Shown: in pieces, positions 9,241-17,522 of the stretch | Layout: the number at the start of each line of letters is the position of its first letter | Position numbering within the stretch: position 1 is the stretch's first letter | Source of the DNA: CALMBW01 sp963779645 | GTDB lineage: Bacteria > Actinomycetota > CADDZG01 > WHSQ01 | DNA: 64,000 nt | Assembly: GCA_963779645.1 (NCBI GenBank) | Contig: CAVZYX010000015.1 | Location: 1-64,000 of the forward strand | Direction of reading: 5' to 3' | Made by a program: the position numbers and the translations under genes | Notes under the pieces: model-generated | Database searches by the model: none | What the model saw: the letters and a program-made list of their open reading frames with translations, nothing else | What the model was told of the DNA's origin: nothing

Positions 9241-9609
9241 TCAGTGGCGCTTGTAACGGCGGCGGAGCTTGTCTTCCATTCTCTTAGTGGCGTCCGATAT
9301 CCGATCGGGGATCCGGGGGCCGGGTGGTCGTCTCGGAGCGAAAGACGCCAGCAGCGAGCCGGCGACCAAGACGATCCCGTAAACCATCGCTCCGAAAGCA
9401 GCCACACCGAGAAGGATCAGACCAGTAGCGAAGAATGCGATCAGGATGACGAACCCCAGGACGAAGACCACGATCCCCGCACGGACCCGACGGCGGTCCT
9501 GGGCTGTGGGGGCCTTCCGCTTTATCTCCCGCGCCAAAGAGGGGTCCTCTTTGTAGAGCCCCTTCTCGATCTCTTCGAGGATGCGCTGTTCGTGCTCGGA
9601 TAGCGGCAT
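9241..9609 (-). CDS. DUF3040 membrane protein
   Basis: A 122-residue protein matching DUF3040. The N-terminus MPLSEHEQRILEEIEKGLY is nearly invariant in this actinobacterial family, and two adjacent membrane spans follow (about 45-64 and 66-88). The tail is basic (RRPPGPRIPDR). The function is unknown; in many actinobacteria the gene lies close to dinB or to cell-division genes, and here dinB is 36 nt upstream. It is one of the better taxonomic markers in the window. Confidence 0.9.
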   Translation of the reverse strand: MPLSEHEQRILEEIEKGLYKEDPSLAREIKRKAPTAQDRRRVRAGIVVFVLGFVILIAFFATGLILLGVAAFGAMVYGIVLVAGSLLASFAPRRPPGPRIPDRISDATKRMEDKLRRRYKRH

Positions 9610-9645
9610 TACTTCATCCTAGACACTGGTTGGCGCTAAGAGGGG

Positions 9646-10827
9646 TTATGGGCGAGGTTCGTCGAGCAAGGCCGCCGGTCCCAGGGAAGCGTCGCCGAAT
9701 CGCTCCCGGACGCTGTCTATCGCAGCGGAAGCAGCGTCCCAACCAGGCTTAGTCCGGGTGGCTCCAAGCTCGAGCTGGCGGGACGGGTCACCCGCCGACA
9801 ATCCCGACATCGTTACTCCCAGGAGTCTGATGCGTGGTCTGTCGGGGTCCAGCTTGGCGAACATGTCCTTCGCCACACCGTAGATCTCAGCGGTGGTGTT
9901 GAGCTCGTGCGTGTGGGTCTTGGACCTCGTGATCGTCTTGAAGTTCGCCCACCTAACTTTCAAAGTCACCGTTCGTCCGGATAGTCCCTTCGACCTCAGA
10001 CGCGTGGCGGTTCGATCGGACAGTCTCAAGATCTCTCGAAGGATCTCGTCGCGGTCATCGAGGTCGCGGGAAAACGTCTCTTCAGATCCCACCGACTTGT
10101 TGGACTCATCGGGTGTCACCGACCGGTCGTCGATCCCGTTGGCTAGGTGCCAAAGATGAGAACCGCTGGCGTCGCCGATGGCCCGTTCCAGCGTTCTCGC
10201 CGGTAGCGCAGCTATGTCGCCAACCGTCTTCAAGCCCAGCCTGGTCAGGGCCTCCGCGGTGCGTTCGCCAACACCCCAGAGGGCGCTCACGGGCAATGGA
10301 TGCAGGAAGGCCTCGACGCTGTCTGCGGGGACCACCAGCAACCCATTCGGCTTGGCAGCATCTGAGGCGAGCTTGGCTAGAAACTTGTTCGGCGCCACCC
10401 CCACCGTGCAGGCGAGCCCCAAAGCGGCGATGTCCGTTTTTATCCGCTTGGCTATATCTACGGGAGGGCCGAAGAGTTTGATGGACCCGGCGATGTCCAG
10501 GAACGCCTCATCGAGGCTCAGCGGCTCGACGAGGGGCGTGTAGGCATAGAAGACCTCTCGGATCTTCTCCGAGTAGAAGAGGTAAGCCTCGAAATCGTTC
10601 GATGCGAAAACGGCGTGCGGGCAGAGCCTCTTGGCCCTCACCATCGGCATCGCCGAATGAACTCCGTAGGCGCGTGCCTCGTAGGACGCCGAGGTAACCA
10701 CACCCCGACCCCCCTGGCCCCCGACGATCAGCGGCTTGCCTTTGAGTGTGGGGTCCTTGATCGTCTCGACGGTCGCGTAGAAGGCATCCATGTCGACATG
10801 AAGGATGGGCTCGGCGACCGAAGTCAT
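9646..10827 (-). CDS. dinB: DNA polymerase IV (Y family)
   Basis: A Y-family translesion polymerase of 393 residues, normal for DinB. The first catalytic Asp is in HVDMDAFYATVE and the second acidic pair in LSLDEAFLDI. The palm and finger segments follow, then the helix-hairpin-helix region (about 180-215) and the little-finger domain to the end. It copies past damaged bases. The ATG at 10827 gives MTSVAEPILHVDMD, the conserved N-terminus. An upstream TTG at 10842 would add five unlikely residues. No strong ribosome site is visible, so the mRNA may be leaderless. No SOS box was found at this gene. Confidence 0.95.
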   Translation of the reverse strand: MTSVAEPILHVDMDAFYATVETIKDPTLKGKPLIVGGQGGRGVVTSASYEARAYGVHSAMPMVRAKRLCPHAVFASNDFEAYLFYSEKIREVFYAYTPLVEPLSLDEAFLDIAGSIKLFGPPVDIAKRIKTDIAALGLACTVGVAPNKFLAKLASDAAKPNGLLVVPADSVEAFLHPLPVSALWGVGERTAEALTRLGLKTVGDIAALPARTLERAIGDASGSHLWHLANGIDDRSVTPDESNKSVGSEETFSRDLDDRDEILREILRLSDRTATRLRSKGLSGRTVTLKVRWANFKTITRSKTHTHELNTTAEIYGVAKDMFAKLDPDRPRIRLLGVTMSGLSAGDPSRQLELGATRTKPGWDAASAAIDSVRERFGDASLGPAALLDEPRP

Positions 10828-10840
10828 CCCTACATTTAAC

Positions 10841-10867
10841 AAGGCCCCCGGAAGAACCGGGGGCCTT
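10841..10867 (-). terminator. Terminator of the Ig/RTX surface protein gene
   Basis: An 11-bp GC-rich perfect stem, AAGGCCCCCGG paired with CCGGGGGCCTT, has a 5-nt loop. It lies 20 nt past the stop of the 903-residue protein gene and just before dinB. Downstream T residues are few (TTGTT), so efficiency is uncertain. It separates the two transcription units. Confidence 0.75.
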
Positions 10868-10887
10868 GCTTTCCCTCCTCTTTCAGA

Positions 10888-13599
10888 TCAACGAACGAAA
10901 CGCTTCCTTTTGCTGTTCGGATCACCGGTTTCGCAACGCTTGATCTTGTCCTTGCCTGGGCCGCCCTTGCATCGGTCGCGCCCGGGGCCTCCGTCGCAAA
11001 GATCGTTGCCGGGCCCTCCCTTGACGCTGTCCTTGCCGGCCCCGCCCTTGTGAACGTCGTTGCCAGTACCGCCGCTCACGCGGTCGTTACTGGCCCCTCC
11101 GTTAAGGACGTCGTCGTCGTTCCCGCCCTTGAGGATGTCGTTCCCGGTATCCCCTTGCAGCTCGTCCAAACCATCGTCGCCACGGATGTCGTCGATCCCG
11201 GCGTCACCAGACACCAGATCGTCGCCGTCGCCTCCGACGAGCAGGTCGTGACCGCCGAGGCCCTCGATCGTGTCGTCACCACCGAGACCGCAGATGACGT
11301 CATCGCCCTCCGTTCCGACCAGCACGTCATCGTCCTCGGTTCCGACGATGTGATCACCGGACAGGTTCTCGAAGCCCTGGCATTTGTCATCCGGGACAGT
11401 CCAAGTCTTCGTCGACGTGTCCGCCGGTTCACCGGCCTCGGGATCCTGATCATTGTCGCCCTCGAAGAAAGCGGTGACCGTAACAACGCCAGATCCGTCC
11501 GACGCCCCTGTGGCGGCCACTTGGATGCCGATCGTCACGCGGCCGGCTGCGTCAGTTGCCTTGACGATCTCCCCCCCGTTGGTCCCGAGGTTGTCGGGGC
11601 TTTCGGAGGGCGGCTGCCGATCGCCTGCAGCCGTGTTCACGGTCGAGGTATTCGGGCCGAACGTCGGAACACAGAAGCTCACGTCGGGTTCGTCATTGAG
11701 AGATGCGTTGGTGGCCGCCTCGTGAACCTGCTCGATATCTAGCACTACGCCCGGCACGGGGGCTCCGGTCGAATCAAGTGCCAGGATCGTATAGGGGTTG
11801 CACACCCCGACCTCGGCGGTGTCGGCTTCCGGAGTCATCTGCAGGGTCGACACCGTGGCGACCCAGTCCTTCGTCACTACTTCGGTGCCGTCAGGCTCGA
11901 CCGTCGCACCAGGAGTCGTCGTCTCGTCCTGGCCCTCGGTCGCGTCGGCCTCGGAGGTAGCGTTGTCGCCGTCGATATCGACCCAGGCTCGGTAGACCGT
12001 TTGACCCGCAGTTCCTGTGGTTCCCTTGCCTCCCGCACCATGGATGAAGCTGCACTGTCCTTGGGCGTTCGCAACGCAAGTGAAGTCAGGGTCGGTCAAG
12101 GTCACGTTGCCATCGGGATCGTTCACCCCAGTTGCTTCGACATCGATGTTCGCCCCCGGGACCACCGCGTCGGCCCCGTTGGTGGCTGCACACGTGATCT
12201 GGTGACTCGTGTTGGTTGGGTTCGAGTCCGTCTCCTGAGTGCAGCTCAGTCGTGATGCCGAGGTGGGGGCGGGGCTGACCCACTCGGCCTCCACGACGTC
12301 GACGCGATCATCCGGCGGGGTCTGTGGGCTCCCCGGTTCTTCCCCGGTATCTGTTCTGTTCTCGCTGTTACACGTACCGGTCACATTCGTTCCGGACATA
12401 GTTGGGTTGGCGCCGAGCCATGCACATACGCGATCGGTGCCAGCGACACTCGACGTGTAGAGGAAAGAGCACGAAGCCTCGTCCTTCTTGGTTGTGCATG
12501 TCCCATCCGGACTGGCGGGCGTGTTGCCATCGGTGTCCTTGGGTGATCCCTGGAAGAACTCGAACTTCACGGTGGCTGGCGCGAAGTCGTAAGGGAAGCC
12601 GTTCTGATCGTAGAGAGTCACCGAGATCGAATGTTCGGTACCCGCCTGATTGGTATCGAACTCCGGCGTGGCGTCGAGATTGGTCGCGGCGGGAACCGCC
12701 CAGGTGACTTCGGCCTGATCGGCAGCGTCATTGCCCTCGGCTTCGGTGGTGGGTTCGGACGCGCACAGCGCTTCGCCGTCGGTCGTGGCCCCGGCCCAGA
12801 AACATAGCTGCGCGGTGCCTGGCTGAGGCGGCGATTCCTGAGAGATCGAGAACTGGCAAGTCCCCTGGGCGCTGGTAGTGCAACCGCCGTAGTCGGGTGT
12901 AGTGAAGTTGGTTCCGTTATCCGGATCGTTCGCACCGTTGCGGTTCTCGCCGTAGACGGAGATACCAGATTTCACGTTTCCAGATGCGTCGGTCACCTTG
13001 CAGTTGTAAAGCTCACTGCTGGCTGCGCCCTGGTCGTGGGGTTTCGTAGCGGTTTCATCCCCGCTCGAATCATCGCAATCGAGGCGGTTCTCGGTCCCCG
13101 TGGTCCAGGTCTTGGTGACGACATCGGTCGTGTTGGGGTCGTCCCCGGTTAGGACCCATTCTGGATCGGTCTCATCGGCGGGCTCGTCGTTACTCCGGGG
13201 GTGCGCAGGATCGTCGACCCAGCCGATGATCTCATCGGTCCCAGTTTCCGACGATGTGTAAGGACCGCTCTCGCAGGAGGTTTCCGGTGGGGTGATGGTG
13301 CAGGACGGGAGCGTAGCGCCCTGGTTCGGGCCCTCCCGCACTTCGAAAGAAACCGTCATCGGAGTAGCCGGTGCAACCGGGGCGCCGTCGCATGCTAGAA
13401 GCATCCCCGCCGTCCGGTTCGTCGCCGTAACAACGTAAGGCGACGCAGCTGGACTTGTAGCCGTCTCTGGCTCGACGTCCAAACAGCCGGCCCCATGCGC
13501 GGCGAAAGCGGAGGTCGGGAACGACGCAACCAGCCCCGCCATCAGAGCTACCGCTACCAGACCCGCGAAGGTCGCCCGTCTCTTGTGGTTCCGTATCAC
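10888..13599 (-). CDS. Secreted multidomain Ig-like protein with C-terminal RTX-like repeats
   Basis: A 903-residue secreted protein. The signal peptide ends around TSAFAAHG (about 34). Several Ig-like segments of roughly 100 residues follow, each with paired Cys and motifs such as SFEVREGPNQGATLPSCT, resembling bacterial Ig-like/invasin domains. Residues about 738-890 hold at least ten nonapeptide-like GGxGxDxxx units (GGDGDDLVSG, GGPGNDLCDG), which bind Ca2+ in RTX proteins; here many D/N positions remain but late units are K-rich. It probably sits at the surface or is released. The start is GTG with AAGGGGG six nt upstream. It is followed by a terminator and preceded by a second surface-protein gene. 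Confidence 0.8.
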   Translation of the reverse strand: MIRNHKRRATFAGLVAVALMAGLVASFPTSAFAAHGAGCLDVEPETATSPAASPYVVTATNRTAGMLLACDGAPVAPATPMTVSFEVREGPNQGATLPSCTITPPETSCESGPYTSSETGTDEIIGWVDDPAHPRSNDEPADETDPEWVLTGDDPNTTDVVTKTWTTGTENRLDCDDSSGDETATKPHDQGAASSELYNCKVTDASGNVKSGISVYGENRNGANDPDNGTNFTTPDYGGCTTSAQGTCQFSISQESPPQPGTAQLCFWAGATTDGEALCASEPTTEAEGNDAADQAEVTWAVPAATNLDATPEFDTNQAGTEHSISVTLYDQNGFPYDFAPATVKFEFFQGSPKDTDGNTPASPDGTCTTKKDEASCSFLYTSSVAGTDRVCAWLGANPTMSGTNVTGTCNSENRTDTGEEPGSPQTPPDDRVDVVEAEWVSPAPTSASRLSCTQETDSNPTNTSHQITCAATNGADAVVPGANIDVEATGVNDPDGNVTLTDPDFTCVANAQGQCSFIHGAGGKGTTGTAGQTVYRAWVDIDGDNATSEADATEGQDETTTPGATVEPDGTEVVTKDWVATVSTLQMTPEADTAEVGVCNPYTILALDSTGAPVPGVVLDIEQVHEAATNASLNDEPDVSFCVPTFGPNTSTVNTAAGDRQPPSESPDNLGTNGGEIVKATDAAGRVTIGIQVAATGASDGSGVVTVTAFFEGDNDQDPEAGEPADTSTKTWTVPDDKCQGFENLSGDHIVGTEDDDVLVGTEGDDVICGLGGDDTIEGLGGHDLLVGGDGDDLVSGDAGIDDIRGDDGLDELQGDTGNDILKGGNDDDVLNGGASNDRVSGGTGNDVHKGGAGKDSVKGGPGNDLCDGGPGRDRCKGGPGKDKIKRCETGDPNSKRKRFVR

Positions 13600-13648
13600 T
13601 GCATCCCCCTTGATGTAAGAGCTCCACCGGCCCTTGGTTGCGTACGAA

Positions 13649-13671
13649 GGGGTCGCCTCATCGGCGACCCC
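13649..13671 (-). terminator. Hairpin after the 700-residue surface protein gene
   Basis: GGGGTCGCC and GGCGACCCC form a 9-bp stem with a 5-nt loop, about 43 nt past the stop of the gene ending at 13714 and before the start of the next surface-protein gene. The T tract on the minus strand is weak. The position argues for termination between the two genes. Confidence 0.6.
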
Positions 13672-13713
13672 CCCTGATCTTCTCTACATCCACGCCTTCG
13701 GTGCGAGGAGTTC

Positions 13714-15816
13714 TTAGTTCCCTCCCCTGTACCGCTTGACCCGCGTCGCTTTACGACATCTATCGATGTCGCCTTGTTGGTCCGTGATGTCGATCTGCGG
13801 CGCCGTTACTCGGTACCTGCCGCTGATATTGCGCGTCCTGAGCTTGAACTTGCCGCTGCTCTTGGTCGATCCGGATTTACGTGTGATCCACTTGCCGTTG
13901 GCCTTGCGAGCAAGCTTGACCGGGACACCAGATTCGCAGCCTGCGAAGCTCGGGGCATTCACTGACCCCTTGACTAGCACCTTGTTTCCCTCGCCCAAGA
14001 CTTTGAAGCCTGTGATCTTGACCGAGCGGCCGTGTTCGGTGACCGTCGTTTCATCGGTCCATTGAACGGCTGACGAATCCGTGCACGTCGCAGCGAGTGC
14101 GCACCGAGGCGTGGCCGCCGTGATCGTCTGGGTGCCTTCCTCGGTCGATTGCAGCACGACATCAGCCTGACCGTTCGCATCGGTCTCGCCATCCTCACCG
14201 ACTATCGTTCCGACTCCGCTGGTCGACCAATCGACCGCCTCGTTGGCGATCGTCTGGCCATTGGAGTCGCGCACGGTGGCCACGAATTGCTCGGTCGTCC
14301 CTGTCGAGCCGTCTTGAGATGTTGGCTCGAGTGTCACCGTCGCCGGGGTCTGAGCGGGAGTAGCGCTCGGGCTCGCGCTCGGAGTCGCCGAGGGTGTGGC
14401 TGTCGGCGTCGCAGTGGCCGTTGGCGATGCAGTAGTCGTTGGTGACGCGGTGGCCGTCGGAGGCGGGCTGAATGTTCCTGTGCAACTGGTTGTCTCCGGA
14501 GCGATCGGCTGCGTGGCAGGGATCGGTTCTGCGGGCCCACCCTCTGGGGTCCAAGCCATAGCGAAGGAATCGTTCGGCTCGGTCGAGCAGTAGATGTCGT
14601 TGTTGTCGCGATCGGCCCACGCCGTGATCTGCGTGGTGCCAGGACTTGGGCTGAGGAGACGGAACGTCCAGTTACCTGTGTCACCGGTGCCGCTTGTAGA
14701 TTCGATGTTCTTGATGTCGGAGTCGCCCGGGCGGTTGTGCTCACCCTGCAGGCCTGTGAAAGTGCTGTTCGTGCAGTTGTAAGCGGTTTCGTCCGTGTGC
14801 CCACCCTGATCGGGAGGCTGGGCGCCGCTCGAGCTGCCGCCGGTGTTGAAGTAGAGCTGGTCCGTGGGGCCCTTGGCCATCACGTCGACGTTGGCTCCGG
14901 CGATGTTCTGACCCAGTTGATCCTTGACGTTCACCGTAAATACAGGAGAGCAGATCCCCGCCTCCGTGTTGGGAGCCTCGTTCCCGGTGATCGTAAGGGT
15001 CGTCGGAACCTGCGTATAGGGATTCTGGATCCGAATGGCGTCGCCCGCAGCATCCAGCGCGTCTTGGATCGCTGGCCCATTTGGAGTCGTGTTTGCGACC
15101 GCAGCGAGGGCGCTAACTGCCGCCGCTTGATCGGTCCCCGTAAGAGTGCATCGGATGACGGTACCCGTTCCCGTTCCACACAGTTTCCAGGTGGGTTCGT
15201 TGCCGGCCTGAGTGGTCGTGTAGTAGATGCGCGTCCTAATGGTCGATGCCGACTTCGCGATCGTCACCAATGTGTTCGGCGTACCGCCCACCTGTGGAGG
15301 GGTGTAGAAACCGGGGCTACCTCCGTTGGCAGGGGACACGAACTCGACACGCGCCGCCTTGTTCGCCGGGGGCAGGTCGCTTCCGTTGGAGATGGTGATC
15401 TCCTGCTCGTGGCGGCTAACCTCGTTGAGCCCCGAGTACAAGATCGCCCGTATCGTGTACGGGCCGTCGACGGTGGTGAGGGGGATCGACCACTGGTACT
15501 CCCAGGTGTCGCTGCTGCCGACGCGCGTCGCTGTATAGGTCTGGGTCAAAGCTCCGTCGACCAGTTCGAACTCAACGATCGGGTTCGCAGGAACGTTCTT
15601 GACCCACGCTGCGAGTCGGTAGGTCGCATCGCCCCCGGGATTGACCGTCTCGTCCGAGACGATCGTGCTGTGGTTAGACGGATTGAGGAATCGGATCTCG
15701 GGTGTTCCTGCCTGAGAGATCGCATAGCCCGCGAGCGGGAGCACGAGGGCGATGACAGCAAGCGCCACCGTCATCGATGTGGGGCCTCTAAGGCCCGTTC
15801 TACGTATCAGTGCCAC
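13714..15816 (-). CDS. Secreted Ig-like surface protein with Pro/Thr linker
   Basis: About 700 residues. A signal segment (MTVALAVIALVLPLAGYAIS) follows a basic N-terminus. There are two or three Ig-like domains, then a low-complexity Ser/Thr/Pro/Ala linker at about 449-494, a Big_1-like domain containing DANGQADVVLQSTEEGTQTI, and a basic beta-rich C-terminal domain (FKLRTRNISGRYRVTAP). It is probably surface exposed, with an adhesin-like domain plan. GTG at 15816 is preceded by GGAGG at good spacing. A longer frame to 15846 lacks this. It neighbours the RTX-like protein and may share its export route, which is inference. Confidence 0.78.
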   Translation of the reverse strand: MALIRRTGLRGPTSMTVALAVIALVLPLAGYAISQAGTPEIRFLNPSNHSTIVSDETVNPGGDATYRLAAWVKNVPANPIVEFELVDGALTQTYTATRVGSSDTWEYQWSIPLTTVDGPYTIRAILYSGLNEVSRHEQEITISNGSDLPPANKAARVEFVSPANGGSPGFYTPPQVGGTPNTLVTIAKSASTIRTRIYYTTTQAGNEPTWKLCGTGTGTVIRCTLTGTDQAAAVSALAAVANTTPNGPAIQDALDAAGDAIRIQNPYTQVPTTLTITGNEAPNTEAGICSPVFTVNVKDQLGQNIAGANVDVMAKGPTDQLYFNTGGSSSGAQPPDQGGHTDETAYNCTNSTFTGLQGEHNRPGDSDIKNIESTSGTGDTGNWTFRLLSPSPGTTQITAWADRDNNDIYCSTEPNDSFAMAWTPEGGPAEPIPATQPIAPETTSCTGTFSPPPTATASPTTTASPTATATPTATPSATPSASPSATPAQTPATVTLEPTSQDGSTGTTEQFVATVRDSNGQTIANEAVDWSTSGVGTIVGEDGETDANGQADVVLQSTEEGTQTITAATPRCALAATCTDSSAVQWTDETTVTEHGRSVKITGFKVLGEGNKVLVKGSVNAPSFAGCESGVPVKLARKANGKWITRKSGSTKSSGKFKLRTRNISGRYRVTAPQIDITDQQGDIDRCRKATRVKRYRGGN

Positions 15817-16142
15817 TGGAGACCTCCAACTTGTTCGATGACCCAACCAACACCAGGGCCCGTTATCTAGTTAGAAAAGTTGCTATCTATCTAGAACGAC
15901 TGGGGGCAACGAAGGTTCCGCCCCCATCCCCAAAATGTGCCACGCCAGGCACGATGGTCAGGGCTTGCCCGGCCCGTCGGACATTATGCCTGCTGGGCAT
16001 ACCTAGTGTCTGGATGGTCACAGGTTAGGCGGGTTCGAGCCCCTGGGGGCTCATGACGAAGGGGAGGTTCCGGGAACCAGGGAATGATGGGCTCGTCCCG
16101 AGGAGGGCCCTCGACGCTTCGGTGGCACAAAAGGGAGAGGAG
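15817..16142. other. 326-bp gap: AT-rich promoter zone and hairpins
   Basis: No gene is supported here. The 15862-15898 stretch is unusually AT-rich and holds two near-repeats of the type TATCTAGTTAGAA / TATCTATCTAGAA, suitable for the promoter of the minus-strand surface-protein gene. A GGGGGC/GCCCCC pair spans 15902-15925. A perfect hairpin GAGCCCC-TG-GGGGCTC occupies 16037-16052, about 90 nt beyond the stop of the gene ending at 16143, and could end that transcript although it lacks a T tract. The GGTTCGAGCC within it looks like a tRNA T-loop but no tRNA can be folded around it. Confidence 0.4.
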
Positions 16143-16643
16143 CTACTTCTTGCCTTTTTTCTTGCAGACTTTGCCCTCCGAATGCAAGGTGATATTGACA
16201 TCGGCCGACGGATTCGATCCCGTCGGAGTGATGACCATCCACTTGGCCCCGGCCGGAATCGCCACGCTATAGCTCGAGCCATTGGCGTTCTGGGAGATAT
16301 CCGAACCCTCTATCGGAGCGCAATCGGAATCGAGGAACCGGCCCACTAAGGGGATAGCAAAGGGTCCGTTGCCAATCTTTGCGATCATGCTCGCGGGGAT
16401 TCCCGCTATGGCCTCGACGTCCAGAACGACGCCATCAAGTCCATTCAGCTGGTCGTTACCGCCCCAGTCGCACGAGTTCTGCAGGAAATACGAACTGGAC
16501 AACGATTGGTCGCCCGGCCATGCCACCTGCATCTTCGCCTGGATATCTGACGGCGCCACCGGCACACAGGGGGCCGCCACGGCGGAACCCATCAGGGAAT
16601 AGGCGGTCACCAAGACCGCTGCTGCTTTGAGTAGTTTCTTCAT
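16143..16643 (-). CDS. Small secreted protein, unknown function
   Basis: A 166-residue secreted protein with a clear signal peptide (MKKLLKAAAVLVTAYSLMGS, cleavage near AVAA|PC). The mature region has five Cys and ends in a basic KVCKKKGKK tail. No family was recognised. AGGAGG lies nine nt before the ATG and directly follows the livF stop, 12 nt upstream. The gene can therefore be read as the last member of the Liv operon. A TCACCCAATCGGGTGA palindrome lies 59 nt before its start, inside livF. A role as an accessory to the transporter is possible but unproven. Confidence 0.72.
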   Translation of the reverse strand: MKKLLKAAAVLVTAYSLMGSAVAAPCVPVAPSDIQAKMQVAWPGDQSLSSSYFLQNSCDWGGNDQLNGLDGVVLDVEAIAGIPASMIAKIGNGPFAIPLVGRFLDSDCAPIEGSDISQNANGSSYSVAIPAGAKWMVITPTGSNPSADVNITLHSEGKVCKKKGKK

Positions 16644-16655
16644 GGGTGCTACCTC

Positions 16656-17522
16656 CTACTGTTCCGTCTTCATCGGGTTGGCCCAGGTGGCCGGATCTCC
16701 TTCACCCAATCGGGTGAGACGCGCTGAGACCTTGCCGTGCGAAACGCCGTTTCCGGTTTGAGGCTTAGGAGGCTCCACATCTTGGGAACCACCCTCGTCA
16801 CCGCCCTCAGGCCCTGTGTCCCCCAGATAGGCAGACATCAGGTCGGGCGACTCCAGTAGCTCGGAGCTCTTTCCCTCGAGCACGACCTCGCCCTTGGCGA
16901 GGACATACGCCCGAGATGTGTAGCTCAGTGCAAGGTGAACGAACTGTTCCACTAGGAGCACCGCTGTGCCCCGCTGGTTCACCATCTTTATTGCTTCAAA
17001 CAGCTGTTCGACGATGATCGGAGCAAGGCCGAGCGAAAGCTCATCGACGAGGAGTAGCCCGGGCTGACACATAAGGGCCCGGGCCGCAGCGAGCATCTGT
17101 TGCTCGCCTCCGGACATTGTCCCCGCGGCTTGGTCGGCTCGTTCTCGAAGTCGAGGGAATAGATCCAACATCTCATCGGTACGCTCAGCCAGCTTCGTCT
17201 TCTCCTTACGCCGCGACCAATGACCGAGCCGAAGGTTCTCGACAACCGTCAACTCAGAGAACAGCTCGCGCCCTTCGGGTAGATGTCCGATGCCGAGACG
17301 CACTACCTTTTGCGCGGGCTGCCCCTGGATCTCGGCGTCACCGAAGCGGATCGTGCCCGAACGCGCGGATAACAAGCCCGAGATCGTGCGAAGAGTTGTT
17401 GTCTTGCCTGCGCCGTTAGCGCCCAACAGCGAAACCATCTCGCCATCGGCAACGGTCAGGCTGACCTCCCGTAGGGCTTGAACGGAACCGTAATAGACGT
17501 CGATGCCCTGGACCTCAAGCAT
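16656..17522 (-). CDS. livF: Branched-chain-type ABC transporter ATPase LivF
   Basis: A 288-residue ABC ATPase of the LivF type. Walker A is GANGAGKTT (about 35-43), the signature is MSGGEQQ, Walker B is LLLVDELSLGL, and the H-loop follows. The C-terminus carries about 45 extra residues (EGGDEGGSQDVEPPKPQTG) beyond the usual end. It energises uptake together with the LivG domain of the fusion upstream, whose stop it overlaps by 8 nt. The substrate may be a branched-chain amino acid, an amide or urea; this class of transporter is broad. Confidence 0.9.
   Translation of the reverse strand: MLEVQGIDVYYGSVQALREVSLTVADGEMVSLLGANGAGKTTTLRTISGLLSARSGTIRFGDAEIQGQPAQKVVRLGIGHLPEGRELFSELTVVENLRLGHWSRRKEKTKLAERTDEMLDLFPRLRERADQAAGTMSGGEQQMLAAARALMCQPGLLLVDELSLGLAPIIVEQLFEAIKMVNQRGTAVLLVEQFVHLALSYTSRAYVLAKGEVVLEGKSSELLESPDLMSAYLGDTGPEGGDEGGSQDVEPPKPQTGNGVSHGKVSARLTRLGEGDPATWANPMKTEQ
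16702..16717. promoter_or_regulatory. TCACCC palindrome, copy 1
   Basis: TCACCCAATCGGGTGA lies within the 3' part of livF, 59 nt upstream of the ATG of the small secreted protein. The inner bases are imperfect but the outer TCACCC/GGGTGA arms are exact. It is one of four copies in this region, three of which (copies 1, 2 and 4) lie 59-83 nt before a secreted-protein gene. Confidence 0.5.

Noticed and set aside
14334..14470. Short repeats in the surface-protein gene
   Set aside because: They encode a Ser/Thr/Pro/Ala linker of the surface protein, not a CRISPR array. No CRISPR-like repeat-spacer pattern was seen in the window.
16028..16052. GGCGGGTTCGAGCCCC resembles a tRNA T-arm
   Set aside because: No acceptor, D or anticodon arms can be placed upstream; the bases also form a simple GAGCCCC/GGGGCTC hairpin. 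Not a tRNA or a clear attachment site.
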